From contig VHZZ01000008.1 of NCBI GenBank assembly GCA_009801015.1, positions 357,380 to 385,807 on the forward strand: a stretch of DNA of 28,428 bases. The letters run 5' to 3'. Positions 20,801-28,223 of this stretch are shown one piece after another. The position numbers and the translations under genes are program-made. Each line of letters starts with the position of its first letter. Position 1 is the first letter of the stretch. Source of the stretch: Silene noctiflora (lineage: Eukaryota > Streptophyta > Magnoliopsida > Caryophyllales > Caryophyllaceae). The notes below the pieces were generated by a model. That model did not search any database. It worked only from the letters and a program-made list of their open reading frames with translations, and was not told where the DNA came from.

Positions 20801-22343
20801 CCGCAACCAGTTTTGTGTCAGGACTCCATACTGCCTGTAGATTCTCGCCTTCTCTCTGGAGTGAGTCTGAATCTCTCTTATACTTTCCCAGTCTCACCTT
20901 ATGCTAATTAGCCAAAACAGATGTCAAACCAAAGCAGATTAGCAAAAGTTTCCAGTAGCAGTATTCCATTTATATTGATTACAAAAACAGTGCTCTTATA
21001 GAAGGAACCCATCAGCAAATATTCAAACATAACAGCTGACACATAGCAATACTTACTAACTTATTCTAAGATTAAATTCAAACAATAAATTCAAGCTGTG
21101 AGGCACAAATCACTTGCTAACAGAACACAATTTATTTATGAAAACCCCATTCTCAATTTAACCCATCCAACCTTGTGTCATGATTAGTCAAACGTCTAGT
21201 TATTATAATGGTTAAGGCCTTATTTGGATACCAAAAATGGAGGGAAAGGGATGGGAGGGGGAAAGAGGGAAAGGAAATAGGGGGAGAGAAGAGAAGAGGA
21301 GGGGGAATGGAGGGAGGGTATTTTCCCTCCAAATCTTTCCTTTGTTTTGTTGGAGAGAAAATAATTTGAACGAAGGTATCCATTTTCCCTCCCCTCCAAA
21401 TTCCGCCACCTTGATTTTGTTGGAAGGGCTTGTTTGGATAGCAAAGTAGGAGGGCAAGGGAGGGGGGGAATGGGTATGGTTATTCGGATACAATTTCCCT
21501 CCAAATCTTTCATATGGTGGAGGGATTTTGATTAGCCATGGAGGAGGGAAAATGGATCCCTCCAAATCCATCCCTCTTCCATTTCCCTCAACCCTTATTT
21601 GCTATCCAAACAAGGGATTTTAAATCCCTTACTCTCCGTCCCTTTCCTTTCCCTCAAAATTCCTCCATCCAAACACACCCCAAGTGTTACAACTCGCTAC
21701 CTTAAGAACAAAAAAACAAGTTAAGAGCTCAAGACATTTGACTTCGTACACTGAACTCAAAACGAAAACATTCAATAGGAATCTTGTAAAAAAGAAAAAA
21801 AAAACACTCCATACTAAAATGACTGATTTCTTAATCTTCCATGAAAATGTGTCAACGCTTACAGACACAATACACTAACACAGTAACACTAGTTAGTCTA
21901 AGCAGCGCGAATCTCCAAAATTCGAGCTAATTTTGAATTGACATTTGCAACAACAACCACCACATTATCCAGTGCCTCAAGCCCTCCTCAATGTACGTAA
22001 TCTTACTCTTATGTTAGCAAAAGAGGCTCTGGCAATACAAAATGAAAATTACGTCGAGAATTGCATCGAATTAAAGCACTGAAGAGTTCAGATCAAAATT
22101 ACTGTGTTACACAAAGACATTCAAAAAGCATCAACAATTCAAAAATGCGACAATGTAGCAAAAACAAGATAAGCAACAACAAGATAATCAACGAACCTGA
22201 GATGAGCTCCAAAGTTCGATGTGAGAAGGTGCGACGACGAGCATTAATCGATTGACAAGTTTGAGATAAATGATCTTCTGAGAAGACGGACAATTGCCTT
22301 GCTCAATTGGCATCACCTGCGGCCATCCATACGCCATATACAT
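5271..22343 (-). CDS. RIC1: RIC1 homologue: RAB6/RABH GEF complex subunit, 23 exons
   Basis: Exons in transcript order: 22343-22197, 20903-20796, 18294-18146, 17355-17274, 17116-16701, 15940-15508, 15409-15186, 14588-14393, 14271-14144, 13587-13413, 13297-13244, 10912-10733, 9724-9612, 9084-8902, 8203-8146, 7935-7876, 7790-7749, 7630-7506, 7419-7284, 7049-6972, 6321-6205, 5709-5647, 5357-5271. All introns are GT-AG and the frame stays open: 1117 aa, the usual plant length. The start MYMAYGWPQV is the conserved N-terminus (an upstream in-frame ATG at 22373 would add 10 residues). WD40-type propeller sequence fills the first two thirds, e.g. VSLHDWG (about 295-301), AWTPDNSAFAVGW, SFGKCCLNRGVSG and DELFWVTCG-like segments. 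The RIC1 domain follows (about 740-980: AEKTHFSHCLEWLLFTVF, RRWYRTAACYIL, NILESHASYLMSGKEL). Known: Ric1 with Rgp1 activates YPT6/RAB6 at the Golgi; plant RAB6 orthologues are the RABH group. The symbol clashes with plant ROP-interactive RIC1. Exon 14 contains three undetermined bases. Confidence 0.96.
5644..5710 (-). other. RIC1 exon 22 with its splice signals
   Basis: A 63-nt exon (21 codons, VLFDLFRHDTRLWNAYCYTL plus Q) bounded by acceptor CAG at 5712-5710 and donor GTATGC from 5646. It is too short to be found as a separate reading frame and was placed because it continues the conserved C-terminus between RRSE (exon 21) and EYSDLLEDLEERL (exon 23). Confidence 0.9.
5758..5881. repeat. Pair of imperfect direct repeats in RIC1 intron 21
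   Basis: The motif TTCATCTYGTYCYCAYGCAG followed by AACAAGAGG occurs at about 5758-5788 and again at about 5850-5880, with a 93-bp offset. The sequence between is AT-rich and has no inverted termini, so a local duplication is more likely than an insertion. Confidence 0.6.
5876..6052 (+). repeat. G-rich low-complexity tract with G-quadruplex motif in intron 21
   Basis: Plus-strand G-rich sequence interrupted by T runs. Positions 5902-5932 satisfy the four-run pattern GGG-N7-GGGG-N5-GGGGGG-N3-GGG. A 12-base T run and a G7 tract follow near 6020-6050. In the RIC1 transcript this reads as C-rich, so a quadruplex could form only on the DNA template strand. Confidence 0.7.
7198..7249. mobile_element. 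Miniature Stowaway-like remnant in RIC1 intron 19
   Basis: A 52-bp sequence starting CTCCTTCCACC and ending GGATGGAGGGAATGAG, flanked by TA on both sides (7196-7197, 7250-7251). The ends are partly complementary and the middle (CCATATTTATATGGGCC) is itself nearly palindromic, so the whole can fold on itself. It looks like a deletion product of a Stowaway (Tc1/mariner) MITE. It lies 34 bp downstream of the exon 19 donor. Confidence 0.55.
8823..8845. repeat. T23 homopolymer in RIC1 intron 14
   Basis: A run of 23 T (A23 in the transcript) about 57 bp after the exon 14 donor. No target duplication typical of a retroposed poly(A) tail was seen next to it. Confidence 0.85.
8902..9084 (-). other. 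RIC1 exon 14 with undetermined bases
   Basis: This 183-nt exon encodes the segment from QNVLKNVGPDLNH to GRSTE, joining the WLLFTVF part of the RIC1 domain to the RRWYRTAACYIL part. Three N bases (8916, 8936, 8990) fall inside codons, leaving three residues unresolved. The frame is open on both sides, so these look like assembly ambiguities and not mutations. Two further N bases lie in intron 13 (9459 and 9576). Confidence 0.9.
9950..10104. repeat. Degenerate ~30-bp tandem repeat in RIC1 intron 12
   Basis: About five imperfect units built on TTTGGTGCC...GGTTTGCACTAATTCCAC follow one another. Recognisable pieces include CTAATTTCACTTTGG, CTAATTCCACTTTGATG, CTAATTCATTTTGATG and CTATTTCCCAATTTGG. 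Unit length drifts around 30 bp. No inverted termini or target duplication were found. Confidence 0.65.
10919..11040. repeat. 63-bp tandem duplication at the 3' end of RIC1 intron 11
   Basis: Two copies in direct contact (10919-10981 and 10982 to about 11040), each beginning AGTACGGAGATATTCAAYAT and continuing through AAGCACTTARGTAGRTMTAACACT. Copy 1 abuts the acceptor of exon 12 (10912), so the duplication copied the region that normally holds the branch point. Confidence 0.8.
11497..11780. mobile_element. Tourist-like MITE (PIF/Harbinger) in RIC1 intron 11
   Basis: A 284-bp element with target duplication TTA (11494-11496 and 11781-11783). Long imperfect inverted repeats of about 50 bp start GGGCTTGCTTGGGATG on the left and GGGCTTGCTTTGGATG read from the right; both contain TAATTATTACT. 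The TTA duplication and GGG-type termini are characteristic of Tourist elements. The interior is non-coding. Confidence 0.9.
12224..12374. repeat. 82-bp tandem duplication in RIC1 intron 11
   Basis: The segment ATTGTCTAATTGAAGAGAAC... at 12224 recurs at 12306. Copy 1 is 82 bp and copy 2 about 69 bp; the shared part is essentially identical, suggesting a recent event. The sub-motif TAATTACATCAAATCATT occurs three times and may have seeded slippage. Confidence 0.9.
13649..14118. mobile_element. Stowaway MITE (outer, interrupted) in RIC1 intron 9
   Basis: Flanked by TA (13647-13648 and 14119-14120). Long inverted repeats begin CTCCCTCTTTTCTTTGGTTT on the left and TTCGCTCTATTTCCGTGGTT read from the right, and both continue into CCCATTTGACTTTATG / CCATTTGACTTTGTG. 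The TA duplication and CTCCCTC-type end define a Stowaway (Tc1/mariner) MITE. It is split by a second Stowaway at 13808-13991. Removing 472 bp leaves an intron of about 84 bp. Confidence 0.85.
13808..13991. mobile_element. Stowaway MITE nested inside another Stowaway
   Basis: A 184-bp element flanked by TA (13806-13807, 13992-13993). The left end is CTCCCTCCATTTCACTATGA; the right end, read inward, starts TTCCTCCTTTCCATTTTAGG and then TTCACTATGATGTTCCTCTT. Both arms share TTCACTATGATG and a GNCACAATG-like block. It inserted into the middle of the older Stowaway. Confidence 0.8.
16266..16279. repeat. Left target-site duplication of the intron 5 SINE
   Basis: The 14-bp sequence AGATCACCGGTATG is repeated exactly at 16578-16591, right after the TTG-repeat tail of the element. 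Confidence 0.9.
16280..16577 (+). mobile_element. TTG-tailed SINE in RIC1 intron 5
   Basis: A 298-bp insertion, opposite in orientation to RIC1, bounded by perfect 14-bp target duplications and ending in GTTGTTGTTGT. The 3' half carries blocks common in plant SINE-like repeats (GGTCATTCAGAAACAGTCTC, GCTAACACAAGGCTAAG, GCGTACATCC) and a C19 run. The 5' part has only weak matches to RNA polymerase III A/B boxes (TGGAGCCAAAGATG near 16302, GGTTCAGGATT near 16328, too closely spaced), so the promoter assignment is uncertain. The variable long duplication and the simple tail support retroposition. Confidence 0.8.
16503..16521 (+). repeat. C19 homopolymer inside the SINE
   Basis: An uninterrupted run of 19 C, read as G19 in the RIC1 pre-mRNA. 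In related repeats this place is a C-rich, interrupted stretch, so the run probably expanded from it. Confidence 0.9.
17783..17811. repeat. A29 homopolymer in RIC1 intron 3
   Basis: A run of 29 A (T29 in the transcript), 335 bp from the exon 3 donor. No retroposon body or target duplication could be tied to it. Confidence 0.9.
19643..19744. mobile_element. Short Stowaway-like MITE in RIC1 intron 2
   Basis: About 102 bp flanked by TA (19641-19642, 19745-19746). The left end is TTGCTCCGGTTCTATTC and the right end, read inward, is CTACCTCCATTTCATTC. Both arms reach a shared AATTGTATACGTTT / AGTTGTATACATTT block, so almost the whole element is a hairpin. Confidence 0.7.
19775..19961 (-). mobile_element. 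TTG-tailed SINE or RTE-LINE 3' end in RIC1 intron 2
   Basis: About 187 bp on the minus strand, ending in a TTGTTGTTATTGTTGTTGTT-type tail. It is preceded by CCGACCCCAAATCATTTTGG and GATTAAGGCTCTGATG, a 3' end shared by plant RTE LINEs and TTG-tailed SINEs. Imperfect direct repeats of about 20 bp flank it (GTTTTTGATCAGGAAAAATA at 19755-19774; GTTTTAATCAGGAAAAAATA at 19962-19981). No clear A/B boxes in the 5' part, so a truncated LINE copy is equally possible. Confidence 0.75.
20010..20795. other. Rest of RIC1 intron 2, no feature resolved
   Basis: Contains a region (about 20240-20350) with repeated CGCGGT/TATCGCAA/GCGGTCACAG words similar to those at 16160-16255 and 18380-18470. These are probably degenerate fragments of one dispersed repeat, but no ends could be set. 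Confidence 0.35.
21216..21681. mobile_element. Overlapping/nested Tourist-like MITEs in RIC1 intron 1
   Basis: At least two related elements with TTTGGAT-type termini. The outer pair is GGCCTTATTTGGATACC at 21216 and GGGGTGTGTTTGGATGG read inward from 21681. The inner pair is GGGCTTGTTTGGATAGC at 21426 and CCCTTGTTTGGATAGC read inward from 21616. The interior is purine-rich (GGAGGGAAAGGG-type) on the plus strand. Target duplications could not be settled. The long proline/serine-rich reading frames here are a by-product of this composition. Confidence 0.65.
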
Positions 22344-22543
22344 CTTCGATCGCCTCTTTTTAAGATTGCTCAAATCAATTGATTGAGAAATTGAAGAAAT
22401 TAGGGTTACAAGAATAATTTCCGACGCATTTCTGAGGATGAAGAGCGGCGATCAGGTGGTCGGCGGTGGCGGAGGAGGTGGATCTGAATCTCACTAGGTG
22501 AGTTGTGACTATCGTTTAAAATCGGAAAAAATGAGGACAGAAG

Positions 22544-22554
22544 TGTATATATAC
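22544..22554 (-). promoter_or_regulatory. Probable TATA box of RIC1
   Basis: The minus strand reads GTATATATACA about 200 bp upstream of the start codon at 22343. A start near 22515 would give a 5' leader of about 170 nt. Only motif and position support it; housekeeping plant genes often lack a TATA box. Confidence 0.45.
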
Positions 22555-22592
22555 GGAGTATTCAGTTTCTGAACTCTCCGACTGTCCTATCA

Positions 22593-23086
22593 TTGGTGGC
22601 AATCGGGTCAGTCGGTCAGATTGGGTCGGAGCAAGGCGGGTTGGTTATATTGGGTTCGGGGCGAGTCAGGTTTGCGCCAGGTTGTTAACGGATCGGGTTA
22701 TTTCGAGTCTAATGATGTATTAGGTTGGGTCATCATCGACTCTGATTATTTTATCACATTAATTCAATTTTTACCCGTTAAATTAGTTTTAACCATTATT
22801 TGGTTTAGTTATTTCATTATTAGCTCAAAGTTCAAACGTATAAACTAAATACTAAATCGTTTTTATTTTGATCAATATTAAGAAGCTTTATAATAGTCGG
22901 GTTATCAATTTAATCGGGTCAAATATCGAGTCGGGTTCGGGGCACTGATCATCGAGTCGTGTCGGATTATGAGTCGTCATCGAGTCGGGTCGGTTTCGGT
23001 GCACAATATTCTCAATTATGTCGAGTCGGGTTTGCTCCGGTTAAGGTCTGGTACTCGGGTCAGGTACCCATAACATCACAAATTCT
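22593..23086. mobile_element. Degenerate GGGTCG-rich hAT-like element upstream of RIC1
   Basis: The left end reads TTGGTGGCAATCGGGTCAG, close to the TAGGGGTGGCAA start common in plant hAT elements. The right end, read inward, is TGTGATGTTATGGGTACCTG. Both flanks are full of CGGGTC/GAGTCGGGT repeats (22605-22720 and 22895-23070) around an AT-rich core. No matching 8-bp target duplication was found, so the limits are approximate. It begins about 40 bp upstream of the putative RIC1 TATA box. Confidence 0.5.
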
Positions 23087-23099
23087 CATTAATGACGCC

Positions 23100-23555
23100 T
23101 AGATATGGCAATGGGTCGGGTTGGATCGGGTTTTGCAAGATCCAAACCCGATCCACATACTTATTGGATTACAGATCTATATCCATACCCGATCCATATT
23201 CAAAATTTTAAAATTCATACTCGATCCATTATATTTTTTCAAACTCATACCCGATCCATCATATAATCCAAAACCCAATCTGAAACTTGATTTGATACAT
23301 AAAAATTTAATCTTATATAAGAAAATTGAAATTTCAAGTTTAATAAAGCCTACATTTTCAAAATATCCAATTGGATCGGGTTCGGGTATGAATAAATCAG
23401 GTTTGGATTTAGTTTGGGTTTTCCAATAGTGGATATGGATATGGGTTTTTAAATAATGGATCGGGGATGGGTTTCTAAAGGGTGGGTTTGGATCGAATTT
23501 TTTTCTTCAGTTCGATTCGAGTTCGGATCGGTTTGGGTCATAATTGTCATACCTA
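23100..23555. mobile_element. Non-autonomous hAT-like element
   Basis: A 456-bp element with inverted termini TAGATATGGCAAT on the left and TAGGTATGACAAT read from the right. The target duplication ATGACGCC (23092-23099) / ATGACGCG (23556-23563) matches at 7 of 8 positions. Subterminal regions are rich in GGGTCGGGTT and CCCGATCCA repeats. The longest reading frame (102 aa) is made of these repeats and is not a gene. Confidence 0.8.
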
Positions 23556-23671
23556 ATGACGCGTCACAAGTTTGGAACGTGTCACAATCGGTTAGAATAA
23601 TGTTAAAAGAGGAGATGGTTATGAGATGTCACAAGTCATTCGTCAAACTTAAAACTCACAAGTAAGAAAGT

Positions 23672-24046
23672 AAGGATAAGATTATCCGTCAGACTCTTAT
23701 GGGTCTTAAGACTCTGGCACATCAGCTTTCCACTTAATTTTAATATTTTTATATTGCTCAGACTCATTTCAAATTCACCTCAAACTTTATACATTATCAA
23801 TCAGACTCATCTCACACTCTACTTTTTACCCCACTTATTTTTTTCAGCTTATAAAGAAAAAAACAAAAGAGTACACGTGTTAATTATTGATTGGAATAAA
23901 TGTCTAGTAAATTGTGACAAGACTTTACAAGAGTCTTAAGTTGAGTCTTGAATTTCCAAGACTCGACTTAAAACTTTGTCAAAACTTTGGTAAATTATTG
24001 TTGTCTTGAGTGGGTCTTATCTCAAGATTACCAATAATCTTACCCT
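23672..24046. mobile_element. Probable MITE, unclassified
   Basis: About 375 bp with inverted termini AGGATAAGATTATCCGT on the left and AGGGTAAGATTATTGGT read from the right, and subterminal GACTCTTATGGGTCTTAAGA / GATAAGACCCACTCAAGAC blocks. The interior is AT-rich with repeated AGACTC words. The flanks (TAAGAAAGT and TAAGAATAG) match only partly, so the superfamily is open. Confidence 0.6.
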
Positions 24047-24251
24047 AAGAATAGTTGAACATAACATGGGACGGATCCAGTTAATAGAAATTTCATATGT
24101 TAAATAAAAGTCTTTTAATCATAGGATTAAGTACTAACCCAAAAGAAAAATAGCTCAAAGTTATCACGTGATTGTATTTGTATTTTAATTACTCGATATC
24201 TTATGAGTAATACTGTCATATTTAAATATGCAAGTTATCAATATAAAATCC

Positions 24252-25299
24252 GAATTACTTTTTCACATACGGACTTTACTCTTTCACATACACTTTTTCA
24301 TTATCTTTCCATATAATACCCTTTTACCTTACCCAACCAAATTAACTCTTATATCAACTATTTGCTCTAAAATCTAATCTAATCGCTCTAAAGACATGAA
24401 AAAAGATCATAATTCTCCAATTAGGGTTTATCGTTGGTGGATGGCGCGATGGTTAGGTTGGTGCGAGGTGATGAGGGTGACGCCTTGGTGATATATTCTC
24501 ACTCCAAAACTTGATAACGACGAATTATAATTGTTGTCAGTGCTAGCTTGGTGCACAATTTGAAGGGAAGCAATCAATTGTTTAGAGCAACTTCAATGGA
24601 CAACTACGACTCCTTGTAGCTTGGCTTTCTGGCTCAACATTTCAAGCAACTCTGTTTTCCGGCTACAAAGTCGTCCAGTGGTAAACTACAATACCTTGTA
24701 GCTTGTATGAGTCCCATAAATTAAATTAATATTTTAACTTTAATTTTATTTAATTTTTACATTATATCATCCAAATGATTCAATTTCAAACATGTAGCTT
24801 GTTTAAGCTAAATTAGCTTTCAAGCATACCATCATTTTTCTCCTCCAATGGTTACATTGTAGCTAGATAATTTATGTAAATTGCAAGGTAGTCCTAAAAA
24901 TGTACCATTTGAGTTGCTTTTAATAACACAGCATGAATATTAGAGAATAAGATACAAATTATGTCCCATATTCTATTCAATAATCTTGTCAATGAATTAA
25001 TTGCTCTTGCAAATTAGCCTGAGTTTAATTCCTTCTGCACACATACAAAACATCATATGACCATCATTATTCAAATGTCAGGGAAGGAGGAAAGGGAGAC
25101 CGATAGCAAGGACGTCGGAGGATGGGGTAGCCGGGAGCAAGGACACCAGAGCAGAGATGCCGCAGCGATCAACTCGCCGGATAGGTTTTGAGCGAGGGAG
25201 GTTAGAGATGGGTAATATGTGGATTGAAAATGACAAGGGTAAAATCCAAAAAAAAATGTATGTGAAAGAGTAAAATCCGTATGTGAAAAAGCACGCCCC
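24252..25299. mobile_element. MULE-like element interrupted by a Tourist MITE
   Basis: Long inverted repeats of about 40 bp (24258-24298 and 25251-25291) share CTTTTTCACATACGG, then ACTCTTTCACATACA, with the word TTTCACATAC repeated within each arm. The flanks TATAAAATC (24242-24250) and TATAAAATA (25300-25308) match at 8 of 9 positions, the size made by Mutator-type transposases. The last 6-8 bp of the two ends differ. The interior has two GC-richer patches (24420-24490, 25080-25210) that might be captured host DNA. No transposase is present. Confidence 0.65.
24585..24919. mobile_element. Tourist-like MITE nested in the MULE-like element
   Basis: A 335-bp element with TTA duplications (24582-24584, 24920-24922) and termini GAGCAACTTCAATGG on the left and AAGCAACTCAAATGG read from the right. 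Subterminal TGTAGCTTG words recur in both halves. Fits PIF/Harbinger. Confidence 0.75.
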
Positions 25300-25309
25300 T
25301 ATAAAATAC

Positions 25310-26340
25310 TCCGTTAGGCTATCAAATTAAAATATTTTTTCCTAATTTATTAATTAATTTTATTGGGCTTTTTGTGATTAGGCATGTCTTATACATAGTG
25401 ACAGGCTAATTGTATACCTACCAAAGATAAGCAACTGGTCTCAAACTAATATAGCTAGAGAAGTCATGATCGTTTCCACAGGGAGACACAAAAGTGTTCT
25501 ACTTGCTAACTAAAGTCCGTCTTTGTAACAAATAGGGGGTTATTTTGATTGTTTGCTAAACTAAGAGTGGTGAAGGAAAGAGAAATAAGAAAAAAGAAAA
25601 GAGTATAAAAATATATGGAGAAGGGAACTAGGATTGTCGGTTCACCATGAATGTCTAACGGTCAAGTCTAGGTCACAAGTCGGTCACAAATATTAGTCTA
25701 AGGAGTAATGAAAATGTCCTCTCGAATCGCTAATCACTCTAGAATGCTTCTAACGGGCCTCACAACTTATTAGGGCACTCTAATGTTTGTAGTAGGTCTA
25801 ACTCTCACCAGGCTTTTGATCTTAGGTCGGAGTTTACCGGTTCAATTAATCAATCATGCGCATTAACCGACTAATCACGATATGATTCTACAATTAACAA
25901 TAAAGGCAAAATATAATTGATCAACCTAAAACCTAATTAACAACCGTCATAAATTCATGGCTCCCCTAAATCCTAGCAAATAAATTAGTTATGCATAGCG
26001 AAATTAAAAATGACGACAACGATAATAAACAAGGAGGAATTCATGATGGAAGAATTAAACATTAAGTTAACGATAGCAAAAGCAAATGAAAGACGAGAAA
26101 AAAAGAAGAATGGAGGTTAATTTAAATTACCAATAATCCGAAAAGTTTGAGAGAAGTTTTTCGTAATAAAGTTTTGAGAGAATACAAAGTCTAGGTCTAA
26201 AAGTTTGAGAGAAGTTTTTCGTAATAAAGTTTTTTAGCAGTCAAAGGTAAAAATAAGAGATAACCTAATGAAATAAAGTTACAAGCTTTAAATATCAAGT
26301 CTAAATAATAGAAAAATTAAGTAACTGAAGGCCCAAATCA
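25310..26340. other. Unclassified repeat-like DNA, no gene
   Basis: AT-rich sequence without a substantial reading frame. It contains a 35-bp direct repeat (AAAAGTTTGAGAGAAGTTTT... at 26141-26175 and 26199-26233, offset 58 bp). The general look suggests non-coding retroelement sequence, but no primer-binding site, polypurine tract or LTR pair was identified. Confidence 0.4.
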
Positions 26341-26344
26341 CGAG

Positions 26345-26474
26345 CTGTCGATCGACTAGAAAAACATGTTTGTCGACACAATTAGCATGTCTATCGACAC
26401 AACTCAGTAACTTCCAAATGCTATCTTCATGTGTCTAACGTCATTGTCGATCGACACACTTGACCTCCATCGAT
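26345..26474. repeat. Cluster of TGTCGATCGACA-class palindromes in 19-bp phase
   Basis: Palindromic units are TGTCGATCGACT (26346-26357), TGTCGACA (26371-26378), TGTCTATCGACA (26388-26399), TGTCGATCGACA (26445-26456) and ATCGAT (26469-26474). The second to third are 19 bp apart and the third to fourth 57 bp (three times 19). Function unknown. Confidence 0.65.
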
Positions 26475-26479
26475 AGAAC

Positions 26480-27560
26480 CTACTTACCAACGAGCCTTAA
26501 TTAGGCTTCCTCTGATAACCAAAGGTGCTACCATCTCGGTTGTCCAAGGTAAGTATATCGAATTGACCATCCGAGATCATTTGATAGATACTTTACATAG
26601 TTACAACGGAAGACCGAAGTACAACTCAGCTACATAAGAAAAAAAGGTACAATTGGTGATACTACTATCATCTATGAGCATTGTTATGTCATACAGCCTC
26701 CCAACCCGCAGTGTATACCAAGACAGCATCCATACATCCGTACTAAACTTGTAAGTCATTATGCTCACCATCCCCGAATTGATCATCATAGTTTTGAAAA
26801 CATAAAACGGGGTCAGTCAACTGTATAAACAATATAACACATCATAAGGCATAACCAACCAAAGTAAACTGTAACAAACATCCTTTAAACTTCATAGTAA
26901 CCAGTAACCGACTACACACCAAGATGTGTAGCCCTGTCAGATTACCCATCGCAATAGGTAATCGACACCGCCAGTGGGAACCGCAGCCGTACCACCTAAG
27001 CCCCACTCATCGCAACGAGCGAACCCAGATCATTAATGTGTACATCCCCCTTGTGACGGGAGTCATAAGAGGCGAACATGGGGTTGGAACAATCTCCCGA
27101 AAATGGTCCCACAACAATACTAATACCAACATCATAACTCAATCATACAATAACCACAAAGATCGTCACATTACATGCATAATAATTACACAGCCAACTG
27201 AGTAGGGAAAGCCTACCTGAAAAACAATCCAAGAAGCACCGATCCTCACACACACATGAGCAGGGAAAACCGTTATCAACACCTACAACAACGGTTTGAC
27301 TAGATTACAAACGACCATAATCCTAACTAAAACCCACGGATTGTGACGATGACTTACCTTACTCGACAGAGTGATGGCTAGACCTAAACTGACGCGCACA
27401 TCCACCCCTATGGTGGTCTCATAGGTGAAGGCTCAATAAGAGATAGGGGTGAAGGAGGTAGAGGGAGAAGTTGTTCTGATTTTAGGTTTTGCGAAAGATA
27501 ATTGAAATGAAATGATTTCGGGTTATGACTTCCTCGTAACGTTATATTACGCTGCCACTC
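26480..27560. other. Unclassified repeat-like DNA flanking the palindrome clusters
   Basis: No convincing coding region; short reading frames at 26601-26789 (minus) and 26924-27205 (plus) show no recognisable motif. On the minus strand, 27540 down to 27340 reads like the 5' leader of a transcript: CT-rich, ending with GAGTAAG|GTAAGT, a good splice donor. A retroelement or pseudogene fragment is likely, but the type is not clear. Confidence 0.35.
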
Positions 27561-27564
27561 GCGC

Positions 27565-27638
27565 ACTCGGTCGAGTATGTTTCACCGCACTCGGTCGAGT
27601 GTCCCATACGCGGCCGAGTGACACTTGCTAGATCGAGT
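27565..27638. repeat. ACTCGGTCGAGT palindrome cluster, copy 1
   Basis: ACTCGGTCGAGT at 27565-27576 and 27589-27600, ACGCGGCCGAGT at 27608-27619 and the degenerate GCTAGATCGAGT at 27627-27638. Centres are 24, 19 and 19 bp apart. Confidence 0.8.
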
Positions 27639-28196
27639 TCTTGGTGTCCTCATCAACGAGTCTAACATGGTCAAAGGTCAGTCAACGGGTCTCCCAATAG
27701 AGCGAGTATTACATTTTCAACTTATGCACAATGTTATGTTTGATGAAATGTTTGATTGACAACCTAGCATGATTCTTTATCTTTTCAACAGGACTTGTAA
27801 GACATAAACTAACTCAAGGATTGTTAGACCATTCATATAATTGAATAGGGAGAACCAAATCGTTGTAGGTGTCGAAAGTTATAAACCAACTCGACTTCGA
27901 GACCTAGGTTTCTCTAGGGATTGTAAGACATAAACTAACTTTGTAACATTTCATTTTGGTAGTCGTTCCCGCTTGAGGGGTTGTATTGGTGGAATTAGAT
28001 AAGGCGATTCTATGGTTGATGCTATGTTGTGAGCTGCGTTGCTGAGGTAGGCTTGGTTGAGTGAGTTAGTGTCGGGGATGGAAGATAAGAGTGAAGTGGT
28101 TTTGTATAGTAGGGTGGTAGGTGTACATGTTATGCTGATATGGGTTTGAATTTCGGGGAACAAGTTCGTTTTAAAGAGGGAAGATTGTAATACATC
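27639..28196. other. Spacer between the inverted palindrome clusters
   Basis: Contains a 20-bp exact direct repeat (TTGTAAGACATAAACTAACT at 27795-27814 and 27921-27940). On the minus strand there is a 70-codon reading frame (28163-27951) with Ser/Thr-rich composition and no recognised domain, which could be leader sequence of an element transcribed leftward from the TATA-like box at 28205. Not called as a gene. Confidence 0.35.
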
Positions 28197-28205
28197 ATAT
28201 TTATA
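28197..28205 (-). promoter_or_regulatory. TATA-like box beside the palindrome array
   Basis: The minus strand reads TATAAATAT, followed 10-15 bp later by TATTACAATCTTCCC. It sits about 20 bp from the nearest palindrome (28224), which would place the palindrome array directly upstream of a leftward promoter, as in an LTR U3 region. Inferred from motif and position only. Confidence 0.35.
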
Positions 28206-28223
28206 GCCTTAGGGGCTTAGGCT

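Noticed and set aside
21212..21571. Proline/serine-rich reading frames of 97-119 codons
   Set aside because: They run through a purine-rich MITE whose composition (GGAGGGAAAGGG) removes stop codons; no start context or family similarity.
22344..22373. Upstream start codon for RIC1 (MSNLKKRRSK extension)
   Set aside because: In frame and possible, but plant RIC1 proteins begin MYMAYGWPQV, so 22343 was preferred.
23121..23429. 102-codon reading frame
   Set aside because: Made of degenerate CCCGATCCA/GGGTTTGGAT repeats within the hAT-like element at 23100-23555.
26924..27205. 93-codon plus-strand reading frame
   Set aside because: No recognisable domain, low-complexity Asn/Thr-rich C-terminus, and located in repeat-like DNA.
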